From NCBI RefSeq assembly GCF_000374445.1, contig NZ_KB894416.1, forward strand, positions 100,673 to 164,672: a stretch of 64,000 bases of DNA. Reading direction: 5' to 3'. Position 1 is the stretch's first letter; each line of letters starts with the position of its first letter. The notes under the pieces were generated by a model. That model was not told the origin of the DNA, made no database searches, and was given only the letters and a program-made list of their open reading frames with translations. Source of the stretch: Actinokineospora enzanensis DSM 44649 (GTDB taxonomy: Bacteria > Actinomycetota > Actinomycetes > Mycobacteriales > Pseudonocardiaceae). Positions 38,356-46,515 of the stretch are shown in pieces. The translations under genes and the position numbers were made by a program.

Positions 38356-39243
38356 ATGCGCGAGCCGGAAACGTGGAGAACCGTGGTCGACCTACCTTCT
38401 CCGTTGGTCGATTTGAAAGACGAGCGCATCGCCGAGTTTGGCGTGCAAGTGTACGTGAAACGCGATGACCTTATTCACCCGGAGATGTCGGGCAACAAGT
38501 CGCGCAAGCTCAAATACAACCTTTCGGCCGCGCGCGATTCCGGATGTTCGACTCTGCTTACATTCGGCGGAGCATTTTCCAATCATATTCGAGCCACGGC
38601 CGCGGCGGGCCACTATTTCGGGTTTGAAACGATTGGCATTATTCGCGGAGAAGAGCATCTTCCCCTCAACGACTCACTAGCCTATGCGGCACATCGCGGT
38701 ATGCGAATCGAGTACATGGATCGTGAAACTTACCGACAAAAGGGCCACCCGGACGTGATTGCCGAATTGATTGCAGAGTTCGGCCCGTGTTACCTGCTTC
38801 CGGAAGGTGGTAGCAATGTCCTTGCCCTTCGCGGATGCGCCGAGTTGCCTGGCGAGATAGAAATGGACTTCGACGTCATTTGCTGTGCTTGCGGTACCGG
38901 AGGCACCCTGGCGGGTATTGCCGCCGGGCTGCAAAGCGATCAGCAACATGCCCTAGGATTTGCCGTCCTCAAGGGTGGCTCGTTCCTGGACGACGAAGTG
39001 CGCAGATTGCAGCTTGAAGCATTCGAGACAACGACTGAAAACTGGTCTCTTGAATACGACTTCCACTTTGGCGGATACGCCAAGAAGCAGCCCGCACTCA
39101 CGGCCTTTATCGAGGATTTCGAGATGCGCCACGGCATAACGTTGGACTGGGTGTACGAAGCCAAGATGATGTACGGCTTGTTCACGCGCATCACACAGGG
39201 CGCATTTGCTCCCGGCACATCCGTTGTTGCTGTCCTGAGTTGA
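38356..39243 (+). CDS. PLP-dependent ACC deaminase / D-cysteine desulfhydrase family enzyme
   Basis: A 295-residue fold-type II PLP enzyme. The Schiff-base lysine is in SGNKSRKLKYNL (residue ~48). FGGAFSNHIRATAAA binds the substrate carboxylate, and CACGTGGTLAGIAAGL is the phosphate-binding loop. The family cleaves ACC or D-cysteine, giving ammonia with 2-oxobutyrate or pyruvate plus sulfide. Which one applies is unclear. It is somewhat short (usual 325-340). GC content is clearly below that of the neighbours, a sign of transfer. GTG 38350 is an alternative start. It ends 6 bases from a convergent regulator gene. Confidence 0.85.
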   Translation: MREPETWRTVVDLPSPLVDLKDERIAEFGVQVYVKRDDLIHPEMSGNKSRKLKYNLSAARDSGCSTLLTFGGAFSNHIRATAAAGHYFGFETIGIIRGEEHLPLNDSLAYAAHRGMRIEYMDRETYRQKGHPDVIAELIAEFGPCYLLPEGGSNVLALRGCAELPGEIEMDFDVICCACGTGGTLAGIAAGLQSDQQHALGFAVLKGGSFLDDEVRRLQLEAFETTTENWSLEYDFHFGGYAKKQPALTAFIEDFEMRHGITLDWVYEAKMMYGLFTRITQGAFAPGTSVVAVLS

Positions 39244-39248
39244 ATCGC

Positions 39249-40274
39249 TCAAGCTTTGTCGTAGTAGGCGCGCTGCGCATTCTTTGAAATCTGCGCCTCA
39301 CACCAAGTCAATTCCCATTCGCCGCTGTTGATGGAAAAGTCTTTGCCGAAACCGAGCCACATCCCTCTCATGTGACGCCCGCCGGGATCGACAACCATTT
39401 GTAGCGTGCCATGGTAAGTCGCGCCCTTGTAGTAGCCGGTCGGCGAAGTTTGCTCTCGCCACGTGCCAGTCGCTACGGCCCTCTCTACAGATAGTTCGAG
39501 GCGGAGGCGAGAGCCAACCGAATGCTGCACACTTTGGCCGATCAGTCGCGCTTCATGTTGACGAAGCACGACGTAGTGTTCACCGACAAATGTCTTTCCA
39601 CGCCCACTGCTTGGGTAGACGTACCTGCTGTGCCAGATACCCGTAAGCTCATCATTCGTTTGTGCGAACTCGTGCCGGTTCCTGGCCGCAGTGTCGTCAT
39701 CGAGTACAGGGCTTGCGGACGCGAGCGATAGTGCTGCACTCAACTTCAACAGGAGAGCGCGGCGGCTTACGTCCGCTCCCCCGGAGCGCACCCAAGATGC
39801 GACGGTCGTAGCCATCTCCGACACATCGACGTAGTCCAGTTGGGTAACAAAGTCGCGCATGGCGTTCGCCGCGTCACCGCGATCCAGAATCCGTAAATGG
39901 CGAGCGGCCCGGTAGGCGTCGTCTGCTTCCCTGTGATCCACGCCATCGATAAGCAGGTCGGCTATACGGCACTCGTACAGTTCGGCTAGCCTGTTGAGCA
40001 CGTCAAGCGACGGCGAATGACCGGTGTCGGCTGGCCACAGTTCCCAATATGAGAAGTTCTTGAGCGTCTTGGGTTCTGCTGGCCAACGCGCGTTCCAATG
40101 TTCGGCGGCATCCCGCTGACTCCACCCACGCGCAAGCCGCAGTGCCACGCGCATATTGACCTGGTAGCGCCTCGTGAACACATCGGCGACCTCTACCCAG
40201 GTCTTGGATTGCGCCCTAAGCTCCGCCGATAGTTGGCGCTGTTCCTGGCGCACGCTGCGGGTCACAGATGGCAT
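39249..40274 (-). CDS. XRE-like helix-turn-helix regulator with unknown C-terminal domain
   Basis: A 341-residue protein. The N-terminal part has an XRE-like helix-turn-helix ([19 protein letters not shown], with the W-P-x-x-P-K-T-L-K-N-F recognition segment), followed by [20 protein letters not shown] middle helical region leads to a C-terminal beta-rich domain ([39 protein letters not shown]). Actinomycetes have many such regulators, some beside biosynthetic genes. The lower GC content matches the PLP gene. It is divergent from the primase-like/lasso operon and may regulate it. Confidence 0.7.
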   Translation of the reverse strand: MPSVTRSVRQEQRQLSAELRAQSKTWVEVADVFTRRYQVNMRVALRLARGWSQRDAAEHWNARWPAEPKTLKNFSYWELWPADTGHSPSLDVLNRLAELYECRIADLLIDGVDHREADDAYRAARHLRILDRGDAANAMRDFVTQLDYVDVSEMATTVASWVRSGGADVSRRALLLKLSAALSLASASPVLDDDTAARNRHEFAQTNDELTGIWHSRYVYPSSGRGKTFVGEHYVVLRQHEARLIGQSVQHSVGSRLRLELSVERAVATGTWREQTSPTGYYKGATYHGTLQMVVDPGGRHMRGMWLGFGKDFSINSGEWELTWCEAQISKNAQRAYYDKA

Positions 40275-40501
40275 CCGGCGCTCCTTACTCGGCGTATCTG
40301 GGCGGACCGTAACTCATCTACAGTCTGCCGCAGAGATTCCCCGTTGAACAGGGAGGTCTTGTCCCACAAGATCACGGTCCAGCGGGGTGGTTTAGCGCCT
40401 TGACCTGCTGTTTCCTTGGACCAGCGCCCACGCCAGCGACCGCGAACCCCATGCGGGTCGAGCTGGCCGTCAACCCGGGCCATCGAGGAGAGGCGGAACC
40501 C

Positions 40502-41134
40502 GTGACAACTGCGCTGGCCAAACATGCACCGTGCGACCGCGAGAGCGGCAGGAACGCTCTTGGAACGGCCCTCGCCTTCGCGGACAACGGTTTCCCTGTC
40601 CTTCCTGGTTCGACCTTCAACGGGCGGCGGTTCGTGGTCGAGGGGAAGCGAATCACGAACGGAATCCGGCCGATCGAGCCGCGCAACAAGGCGACAACAG
40701 ATCGAGTGACCATCATGGACTGGTGGTCTGGAGAGGGTGCCCTCAAGCCGACGGTGTTCCTCCGCTCGGGGCTGGTGTTCGACGCGATCACAGCCCCGCT
40801 CGATCTCGCCGAAGCCTGCATCAAGGCCCCGGAGTTTCTTGACGACCCCGGCCCGGTCGTCTACCGGCCGGATGAGGGGCTGGCGTACTTCATGGTGACG
40901 TTGGGGACGATGCCCCGCTACGGCTTCGGTCGAAATGCCGCGACCGTTCGCCTGCTGCTGTCCGGGGCCGTCGTGCTCGTTCCTCCGGCTGCGGTTGGCG
41001 TCGACTCTCACGCGCGCTGGCTGGTCTTCCCCGAGATGACGCGGTGGAAGCTCGCGAAGTTCGACACGGTTGCGCGTCTGCTGGCGCACACCGTGATCGA
41101 AACCAAGACCCGCCCCGTCGCTGGCCACGAATAG
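40502..41134 (+). CDS. Degenerate bifunctional primase-polymerase-like protein
   Basis: A 210-residue protein; start GTG 40502 follows GAGGAGAGGCGG. The order AxxFADNGFPVLPGS, NKATTD and WW resembles the start of Prim-Pol domains (compare AARMGFRVFPLRPGS and QRATTD in the protein at 48541). The catalytic acidic strand VVDLD is here LVFDAI and no SxH motif is visible, so polymerase activity is unlikely. It lies 60 bp upstream of the lasso precursor on the same strand. Its role in the cluster is unknown. Confidence 0.6.
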   Translation: MTTALAKHAPCDRESGRNALGTALAFADNGFPVLPGSTFNGRRFVVEGKRITNGIRPIEPRNKATTDRVTIMDWWSGEGALKPTVFLRSGLVFDAITAPLDLAEACIKAPEFLDDPGPVVYRPDEGLAYFMVTLGTMPRYGFGRNAATVRLLLSGAVVLVPPAAVGVDSHARWLVFPEMTRWKLAKFDTVARLLAHTVIETKTRPVAGHE

Positions 41135-41155
41135 GCGGCGAGGCGTCGCAAGGGT

Positions 41156-41171
41156 GCGGCCCCTTGGCCGC
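41156..41171 (+). promoter_or_regulatory. Small hairpin before the lasso precursor gene
   Basis: GCGGCC-cctt-GGCCGC lies between the primase-like gene and the ribosome site of the precursor (GGAAGG at 41180). It may stabilise or attenuate the transcript. Weak evidence. Confidence 0.35.
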
Positions 41172-41194
41172 CAAGACAAGGAAGGCAGGAAACG

Positions 41195-41320
41195 ATGCAG
41201 GACAACATGGCAACTCCCATGGAGCCCATCGGCCCGTTGCTGGACCTCGGTGACGCCGCCGAACTGACCCTGGGGGTCGGCCGCTCGACCAACGAGGACA
41301 AGCGCTACATCTACAACTAG
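41195..41320 (+). CDS. Lasso peptide precursor, albusnodin-like
   Basis: A 41-residue peptide starting at ATG 41195 behind GGAAGGCAGGAAACG. The leader has the MEPIGPLLDLGDAAEL segment and the conserved penultimate threonine (ELTL before the cleavage site). The predicted core is GVGRSTNEDKRYIYN, 15 residues; Gly1 can form the isopeptide ring with Glu8 or Asp9. Positions 8-11 (EDKR) and Y14-N15 match albusnodin (GQGGGQSEDKRRAYNC, known to be acetylated on Lys10; from memory). The leader lacks the usual YxxP tyrosine (methionine there). It is followed by a hairpin and the cyclase gene. Confidence 0.92.
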   Translation: MQDNMATPMEPIGPLLDLGDAAELTLGVGRSTNEDKRYIYN

Positions 41321-41332
41321 TCCGCTCGCCCT

Positions 41333-41362
41333 GGTGCCCGCCTCCGCCGTGAGGCGGGCACC
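41333..41362 (+). terminator. Hairpin between lasso precursor and cyclase genes
   Basis: A perfect 12-bp stem, GGTGCCCGCCTC/GAGGCGGGCACC, with a 6-base loop, starting 12 bases after the precursor stop. It can act as a partial terminator or 3' stabiliser, giving more precursor mRNA than enzyme mRNA. This is a common need in RiPP clusters. Confidence 0.7.
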
Positions 41363-41399
41363 GCTCGCCCGGTCAATCAAAGAAGGGAGGGGCATTCAG

Positions 41400-43232
41400 T
41401 TGTTGCGGTTCGGAGGATTCAGGGGCACGTCCCGCGCGGCGCAAGTACCTGCCAACAGTCAGCTTCTGTGGCAAGCCGATACCGCGTGCTGGCTGGACGG
41501 GCCGTGGCGGGCACACGAGGTACGCCGGACGCTGGCCGGACGCCGCCGCATCGCCGTGATCGGACCGTGCGGCATCCCCGACGGCGAACTAGCCCGACTG
41601 GCGACACACGGCGTTCCCGATGACGTGGCGTGGCGCTGGCCCGGTAGCTACACCGTTGTAGCCGCAGACGATCACGAAACGACGATATGGACCGACGTTG
41701 GTGGAGCCTGGCCGATCTACACTACGTGGGCCGACGGTGGGATGCATTGGTCGTCCAGTGCCCGTGCCTTAGCCAGTCTCAAAGGTAGTCGGGTCGATGT
41801 TGACCGGCTTGCCGCGTGGCTCATCGCTCCGGGTGTGCCTACCCTCTGGGGTGTCCGGTCCGCGTTCGCCGATGTGTCACTGTTGCCACCCGGCTATCGG
41901 GTGACCTTGACCGCGAATGGTTCAGTTGACCGCCAGCCAGTATGGAGACCCCAACCACGCGCCGGTGACCACCTCGCACGGTTGCGGGCCGAACTGTCGT
42001 CGGCCGTTGCGGTCCGTGTGGACGCTGCCGCATCACCGACCGCCGATCTGTCCGGAGGACTCGACTCAACCAGTCTCGTTGTGCTGGCGGCTGAACGACT
42101 GGCCCCCGAGCGGTCAATCACCGGCGTCACCCTGCACCCGAGAGGGAACACCACCGACGGGGATGCGAGGTACGCCCGCGAGGCTGGCGGCACACCGGGT
42201 GTGTACCACCGCTGGCTGTCACTCGGTTCCGAGCACATGCCTTACAGCCTGCTTGACGTTCCGGCCACCGACGAACCTGCACCATCGACCATCGGCTACG
42301 CGTCGTTCTCCGCTCGGCTCGGCTGGTTGCGAGACCAGGCCAAGACGGATTCCCATATGACCGGGGACGGCGGAGACGGCTTGCTGTGCACTCCGGCGTT
42401 GTTCCTGGCAGATCTGATCCGCGCACGTCGATATGGCAGGGCGACGGTCGAGACGATGCGGTGGGCGCGTTTGAACCGCCGTTCGGTGTCTCCGCTGCTG
42501 CGGTCAGCGCGGCGGGTCGCTCGAACGACTCCTGCCAGTGCACTGGACGCGTGGGCGAATGCGTTGTCCGCCATAGGGCAGAGCGCGCCTACCGTCAAGC
42601 TGGGGCACGGTGACGTGGCGTGGTTTCCGCCCGTCTCCCCACCGCCATGGGCAACGGACTCGCTGTGGGAACGCGTCGCCATGGCGGCGGCTGCGGTACC
42701 CGGTAGTGATGACACAAGAGAGTGGCCGGACTGGACCACCCGTCGGCTAGCCGAAGTCATGGCCGACACCGGGCGGACAGCCCGCGCGGACGTGGACATC
42801 GCCGCGCACGCTGGCGTACCTCTGCACAATCCGTTCCTTGACTCCCGGCTCCTCGACGCCTGTCTGTCGATGCCAACGGATGAGCGTCCAGGCCCGTCCG
42901 ATTACAAGCCGGTATTGCGGCGTGCCCTAGCGGACCTGCTGCCGGAGTCGATCGCCGGTCGCGTCTCGAAAGGGGATCAGACGGCCGACTACTACCAGGG
43001 TTTGAGAGCCAACAGAGCGGCTATTGAGGACATGGCCCATGGACGACTGGCCGCGTTGGGACTAGTGGACCCGACGATGGTTCGCCAACTGGTCACGCGG
43101 GCCGCCACCGGTATGCCCGACGCGTACGGCATGGTCGAACCGTTTGTCTCGGCTGAGGTCTGGTTATGTGCGGTCGAGTCGGCACCGGTCACACCGTGGA
43201 AGATGGTTCGCGCTGAACAGGGGGTGTCCTGA
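41400..43232 (+). CDS. Lasso cyclase (asparagine synthetase homologue, C protein)
   Basis: A 610-residue asparagine synthetase B-like lasso cyclase, started at TTG 41400 behind GAAGGGAGGGG. The N-terminal domain is a glutaminase-like fold without the catalytic cysteine start. The C-terminal synthetase domain has the ATP pyrophosphate motif ADLSGGLDSTSL at about residues 213-224 and a later MTGDGGDGLL loop, with the YKPVLRRAL and RVSKGDQ segments. It adenylates the Glu or Asp side chain of the core and joins it to Gly1 while the tail is threaded. It is coupled to the next gene (2-bp gap). Confidence 0.93.
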   Translation: MLRFGGFRGTSRAAQVPANSQLLWQADTACWLDGPWRAHEVRRTLAGRRRIAVIGPCGIPDGELARLATHGVPDDVAWRWPGSYTVVAADDHETTIWTDVGGAWPIYTTWADGGMHWSSSARALASLKGSRVDVDRLAAWLIAPGVPTLWGVRSAFADVSLLPPGYRVTLTANGSVDRQPVWRPQPRAGDHLARLRAELSSAVAVRVDAAASPTADLSGGLDSTSLVVLAAERLAPERSITGVTLHPRGNTTDGDARYAREAGGTPGVYHRWLSLGSEHMPYSLLDVPATDEPAPSTIGYASFSARLGWLRDQAKTDSHMTGDGGDGLLCTPALFLADLIRARRYGRATVETMRWARLNRRSVSPLLRSARRVARTTPASALDAWANALSAIGQSAPTVKLGHGDVAWFPPVSPPPWATDSLWERVAMAAAAVPGSDDTREWPDWTTRRLAEVMADTGRTARADVDIAAHAGVPLHNPFLDSRLLDACLSMPTDERPGPSDYKPVLRRALADLLPESIAGRVSKGDQTADYYQGLRANRAAIEDMAHGRLAALGLVDPTMVRQLVTRAATGMPDAYGMVEPFVSAEVWLCAVESAPVTPWKMVRAEQGVS

Positions 43233-43234
43233 TC

Positions 43235-43951
43235 TTGGGGTACGTCACGACTCACGAACATGTGTCGACGGTTGACCTGGGTCCCGCGACCGTCCTTGTG
43301 GACTACCGAACCGGAGGGGTCAAGGTTCTATCCGGGCCGTCCGCCCGGTGGTGGACCGAACTGGCCACCACCGGGGACACCGCTACCCCGACCGCGTTGG
43401 ACGAGCCGTCCGCGCAAGCGCTAACAGGCCAACTCCAAGCGGCCGGTCTGCTGATCACCGGCGAGAGTCCCCGGCCCTGGCCGGTACCCACGACCGGGCG
43501 TCCGATCGTGCCGAGTTGGGGCACACAGGAAGTCCAAGCCGGGCGCACGCCGATTCCCCCGGTCAGGTATCGGGCGCTTCCCCTGGCGGCTCTGGCACTG
43601 GCCGGCGTGCTGACAGTTGCCCACACCGGCCCGGCCCGGACACGCATGGCCCGGCTGACACGGTTGATCCGGTGGGCGACTCTCCGAACGGTCCGCCCCG
43701 CCATGATCGAACGAGCGTTAGAGGCCATCCACGCGATACGACGGGTCGGGATGCTGGCGCCCGGCCGCGTGGCCTGCCTCGAAGAATCGTCCGCCGTCGT
43801 ACTCATGCTGGCCGCGTACCGCCAACGGGTGACCTGGTGTCACGGCGTCGCAGCCGACCCGATACGCCTGCACGCATGGGTGGAGACTGACGGACAGCCG
43901 ATAGCCGAACCGGCATCCACGTCGCGATACACACCGCTTCGCACCATCTAG
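43235..43951 (+). CDS. Lasso RRE-peptidase fusion (B1-B2 protein)
   Basis: A 238-residue fusion starting at TTG 43235. Residues 1-85 form a PqqD-like RRE domain that binds the leader (TVLVDYRTGGVKVLSGPSARWW and a LTGQLQAAGLL helix; key parts quoted). Residues about 115-238 are the transglutaminase-like leader peptidase: the nucleophile Cys in GRVACLEESSAVVL, His in RLHAWVE and Asp in TDGQPI. It cuts the leader after the ELTL segment. In many actinomycetes B1 and B2 are separate; fusion is known in others, including the albusnodin type as I recall. Confidence 0.92.
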   Translation: MGYVTTHEHVSTVDLGPATVLVDYRTGGVKVLSGPSARWWTELATTGDTATPTALDEPSAQALTGQLQAAGLLITGESPRPWPVPTTGRPIVPSWGTQEVQAGRTPIPPVRYRALPLAALALAGVLTVAHTGPARTRMARLTRLIRWATLRTVRPAMIERALEAIHAIRRVGMLAPGRVACLEESSAVVLMLAAYRQRVTWCHGVAADPIRLHAWVETDGQPIAEPASTSRYTPLRTI

Positions 43952-43972
43952 CACCGCACGAAGGAGAAGACC

Positions 43973-44569
43973 ATCAGCAACGAACCCACTGTCCGGCCCG
44001 ATCCGATTCTGTGGCTGCGGGGAGAACGCGCCGCACTCGGACCGTTCGAGCGCGACCTAGTACCGGACTACTGGCGCTGGGAGAGCGAACCCCGCGTCCT
44101 GGTCGGCTACGGCCAACACAACGCCGAGACGGTGCAGACCCGGGCGGACGTGTTCGACGGTCAGTCCCGATCGGGGAACCCGTACTTCACGATCTACGAC
44201 GTGACCGGCGACGCCCCGACACCGGTCGGCATCAGCCTGATCCTGGTCGACAACCGGACCCACACCGGCGAATTGATCATCACACTGGGAGCGGAGGGAC
44301 GCGGCAAGCGGCTGGGGGCCGAAGCAACCCGGCTGACCGTCGACTACGGCTTCCACATCACGAACCTCCGCAACATCTGGCTATCCGTACTGGCACCGAA
44401 CACGGCGGGAATCCGCGCCTACGAGCAGGCAGGCTTCAAGACGATCGGCCGCCGCCGCAACTCCGGACACTGGCTAGGGGAGATCGTCGACCACGTCTTC
44501 ATGGACACGATCCCGGACGACTTCCCCGGCACGTCTGTGGTTAAGAGCATGATCGAATCAACCTCGTAG
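43973..44569 (+). CDS. GNAT acetyltransferase of the lasso cluster, ATC start
   Basis: A 198-residue RimJ/RimL-type GNAT if started at ATC 43973. The frame before that is closed by the stop of the peptidase gene (TAG 43949-43951), and the first ATG/GTG/TTG in frame is GTG 44129, which would remove the N-terminal strand LWLRGERAALGPFERDL. The site AAGGAG lies six bases before ATC, so initiation there is likely. The acetyl-CoA motif is EGRGKRLGAEA (residues ~108-118) and LAPNTAGIRAYEQAGF is motif B. It probably acetylates Lys10 of the core or precursor, as AlbT does for albusnodin. A strong terminator follows. Confidence 0.85.
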   Translation: MSNEPTVRPDPILWLRGERAALGPFERDLVPDYWRWESEPRVLVGYGQHNAETVQTRADVFDGQSRSGNPYFTIYDVTGDAPTPVGISLILVDNRTHTGELIITLGAEGRGKRLGAEATRLTVDYGFHITNLRNIWLSVLAPNTAGIRAYEQAGFKTIGRRRNSGHWLGEIVDHVFMDTIPDDFPGTSVVKSMIESTS

Positions 44570-44611
44570 GCCCTCTCCGGGGCGCGCGCCGCAGTACGTA
44601 GCCAGGCCCCG

Positions 44612-44666
44612 CAAGACACGAGGACGCCCACCGGGGTCGCAACCCGGCGGGCGTCCTCGTGTCTTG
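44612..44666 (+). terminator. Terminator after the lasso operon
   Basis: A perfect 18-bp stem, CAAGACACGAGGACGCCC with its complement, plus an inner CCGGG/CCCGG pair. It starts 43 bases past the acetyltransferase stop and closes the lasso operon. Confidence 0.9.
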
Positions 44667-44800
44667 TGGGCGATCCTCAGCCCGTCCTACGGCGGCGGCG
44701 CATGACCCCCAACGTGGCAGAAACGTGCAGCTCACGACGGGTACGGGTTCGTGTGGATGCTGTACGAGCCTGCCCGGGGGCACTCCCATGACATCGCGAA

Positions 44801-44837
44801 ACGGGCCCTGACCAGCGTGAAAGCTGGCAGGGCCCGT
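44801..44837. terminator. Second terminator, between lasso cluster and integrase
   Basis: ACGGGCCCTG-a-CCAGC with GCTGG-CAGGGCCCGT, one bulged base and a 6-base loop. It faces the end of the tyrosine integrase gene (minus strand, ending 44894) and probably serves it. Confidence 0.85.
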
Positions 44838-44893
44838 TCGCTGCCTATCCGGCTATGTTCGGCTGAAACCGGGGGTGTACGGCTGGTTTCTCC
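44838..44893. other. Candidate attachment region beside the AICE integrase
   Basis: The 56 bp between the terminator and the integrase stop. It contains a short inverted repeat GAAACC (44865-44870)/GGTTTC (44885-44890) around ACCGGGGGTGTACGGCT. In AICEs the attachment site lies next to the integrase 3' end. No tRNA-like sequence is recognisable, so the assignment is positional only. Confidence 0.3.
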
Positions 44894-46294
44894 CTATACG
44901 CTCCCTGGAACCAGCTCCCGATAGGCCTCGTCGATGCGGCTGCGCGCCATGTCCTCCATCCCCACGATGACCTGCGCGTAGATCTGCAACAGCACCCACA
45001 CCGAGTGCCCCACCCACTCCGCGATCTGCCGTGGCGGCACGCCTGCCATCAGGCACGTGGACACGAACGCGTGCCGCAGGTCGTAGGGCCGCTTGGCCAA
45101 CGGAGACCGGTACTCCTCCTCGGTCAACGCGACTTTCCGGGCCTTGTCGTAGACCCGCGCGATGGTCGACTCCGCCACCTGCCCGCCGTCGAGCCCGCGG
45201 AAGAGCCTGCCGTCGCCCGCATACCCGAACCGCTCGACGTGCTCGTTGAGGATCCCGGTCAACACCGGCGGCGACTGCGCCACCCGAACCTCGTGCGCCG
45301 CGCGATGCTTGAGATGGCGCCGGTCCCTGCGCTCCCCCGTGTCGGTCCAGGCGGCCCCCGCGATGGGCGCGGTGTCGGACAGCAGAAGCTCACCCCACCC
45401 TTCCTTCGGCAAGGCACGCAACTCCTTGCGCCCCAGCATCGCGGCCTCCGCCGGACGCAACCCGGCGTAGTACATCGACGCGAAATACGCGCGCAACATC
45501 GGCCCCGAGGACCGGCGCGGCTGGCCCTCCACCTTCTGCGCGGCGACCGCGTCCAGCAAGGCCACGGCTTGACGCGGGTTGACGACCACGCGCTTGTCGA
45601 TCGCCTTCACGGTCTTGGGGATCTGCCATTTGACCTCGCCCAGCCGGTTCACAGACAGCGCTTTCAGCTCCACCGCGTACTCCAGCGTGTTGTGGAAACC
45701 CGCCCGTTTCCGCGTCACCGTCTTGGCGGCGGCATGACCACCGTCCATCTTGAGAGCCAGAGCGTCCAACGCCTTCCTCAGGAACGCGACATCCTCCAAC
45801 TCGGACACCTTGACCGTGTTGGCCGCCAGCCACGCCAATGTCCGCTCGACCTCCGGTGGCTTGTCGGTGTCCCTGCGGATGACGTTGTAGGCCCAACCGG
45901 TCAGCGCGGTCCGCATCGCTTTCACATCCGGTCTCCCCCGGTCGCCGCTGAGCATGGCGGGCATGACGGTCGCGAGCATGTCCGCCACCCCGGCCCGGGA
46001 CTTGGCAGCCGCCCGTGGCCACTTCATGTCCACATACTTGATGGACAGCTCATACCAGCTCAACGACGACCGTGTACGGGCCATCGAGACCGGCAGACCG
46101 GACTCGGTGTCGAACGCTTCACCCTTGCGCGTGGCCGCGACCAGATCGGACCGGAACCCGTCCGCGAGCGCGCGGGTGTGGAAGGTGTCCCGGAACATCC
46201 TGCCATCGACAGTCCAGGCGACCCGGTAGCTGACACCCTTCACCAGCTTCCGGGCCTCGATCGCCCAGACGCCGACCTTGTAGGACCCTGGCAT
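44894..46294 (-). CDS. int: Tyrosine recombinase (AICE integrase)
   Basis: A 466-residue tyrosine integrase. The core-binding domain is in the first half (VADMLATVMPAML; TLAWLAANTVKVSEL). In the catalytic domain the first arginine is in YYAGLRPAEAAML, the His/Arg box is RPYDLRHAFVSTCL, the second histidine is in IAEWVGHSVW and the nucleophile is the tyrosine in LLQIYAQVI. It starts at ATG 46294, overlapping the excisionase stop. It integrates and excises the element. Confidence 0.93.
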   Translation of the reverse strand: MPGSYKVGVWAIEARKLVKGVSYRVAWTVDGRMFRDTFHTRALADGFRSDLVAATRKGEAFDTESGLPVSMARTRSSLSWYELSIKYVDMKWPRAAAKSRAGVADMLATVMPAMLSGDRGRPDVKAMRTALTGWAYNVIRRDTDKPPEVERTLAWLAANTVKVSELEDVAFLRKALDALALKMDGGHAAAKTVTRKRAGFHNTLEYAVELKALSVNRLGEVKWQIPKTVKAIDKRVVVNPRQAVALLDAVAAQKVEGQPRRSSGPMLRAYFASMYYAGLRPAEAAMLGRKELRALPKEGWGELLLSDTAPIAGAAWTDTGERRDRRHLKHRAAHEVRVAQSPPVLTGILNEHVERFGYAGDGRLFRGLDGGQVAESTIARVYDKARKVALTEEEYRSPLAKRPYDLRHAFVSTCLMAGVPPRQIAEWVGHSVWVLLQIYAQVIVGMEDMARSRIDEAYRELVPGSV

Positions 46295-46515
46295 CAGGCG
46301 GGCTCCCCGTCGTCGAGGGACTCGAACCAGGACTCGTAGTCGGCCACCAGGATGCATATCCGCCCGTTGGGCAGACGCCGGCAGCGAGGTGCTCGTTTCT
46401 TGGCACGCCATTCATAGAACGTCGACCGGCGGATCTTCAACGCAGCGCACACCTCGTCGATCGAGTAGTTCGGTGGGATGACCGGAGCGGTGTTCTTGGT
46501 GTTCTTCCTGGTCAT
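46294..46515 (-). CDS. xis: Excisionase / MerR-like DNA-binding protein
   Basis: A 73-residue protein with a winged MerR/excisionase helix-turn-helix: YSIDEVCAALKIRRSTFYEW, then CRRLPNGRICILVADYESW as the wing. It lies directly upstream of int with overlapping codons, and overlaps the DUF3631 gene on its other side. It probably steers recombination towards excision. Confidence 0.88.
   Translation of the reverse strand: MTRKNTKNTAPVIPPNYSIDEVCAALKIRRSTFYEWRAKKRAPRCRRLPNGRICILVADYESWFESLDDGEPA

Noticed and set aside
44132..44569. ATG/GTG-started version of the lasso acetyltransferase
   Set aside because: It would lack the first strand and helix of the GNAT fold, which are encoded upstream in the same frame behind a strong ribosome site.
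44865..44883. ACCGGGGGtgTACGGC at the AICE integrase end resembles the tRNA 3' end plus flank (ACCGGGGGcacgTACAGC)
   Set aside because: Only eight contiguous bases match, which is expected by chance in this composition; I do not call it an att repeat.
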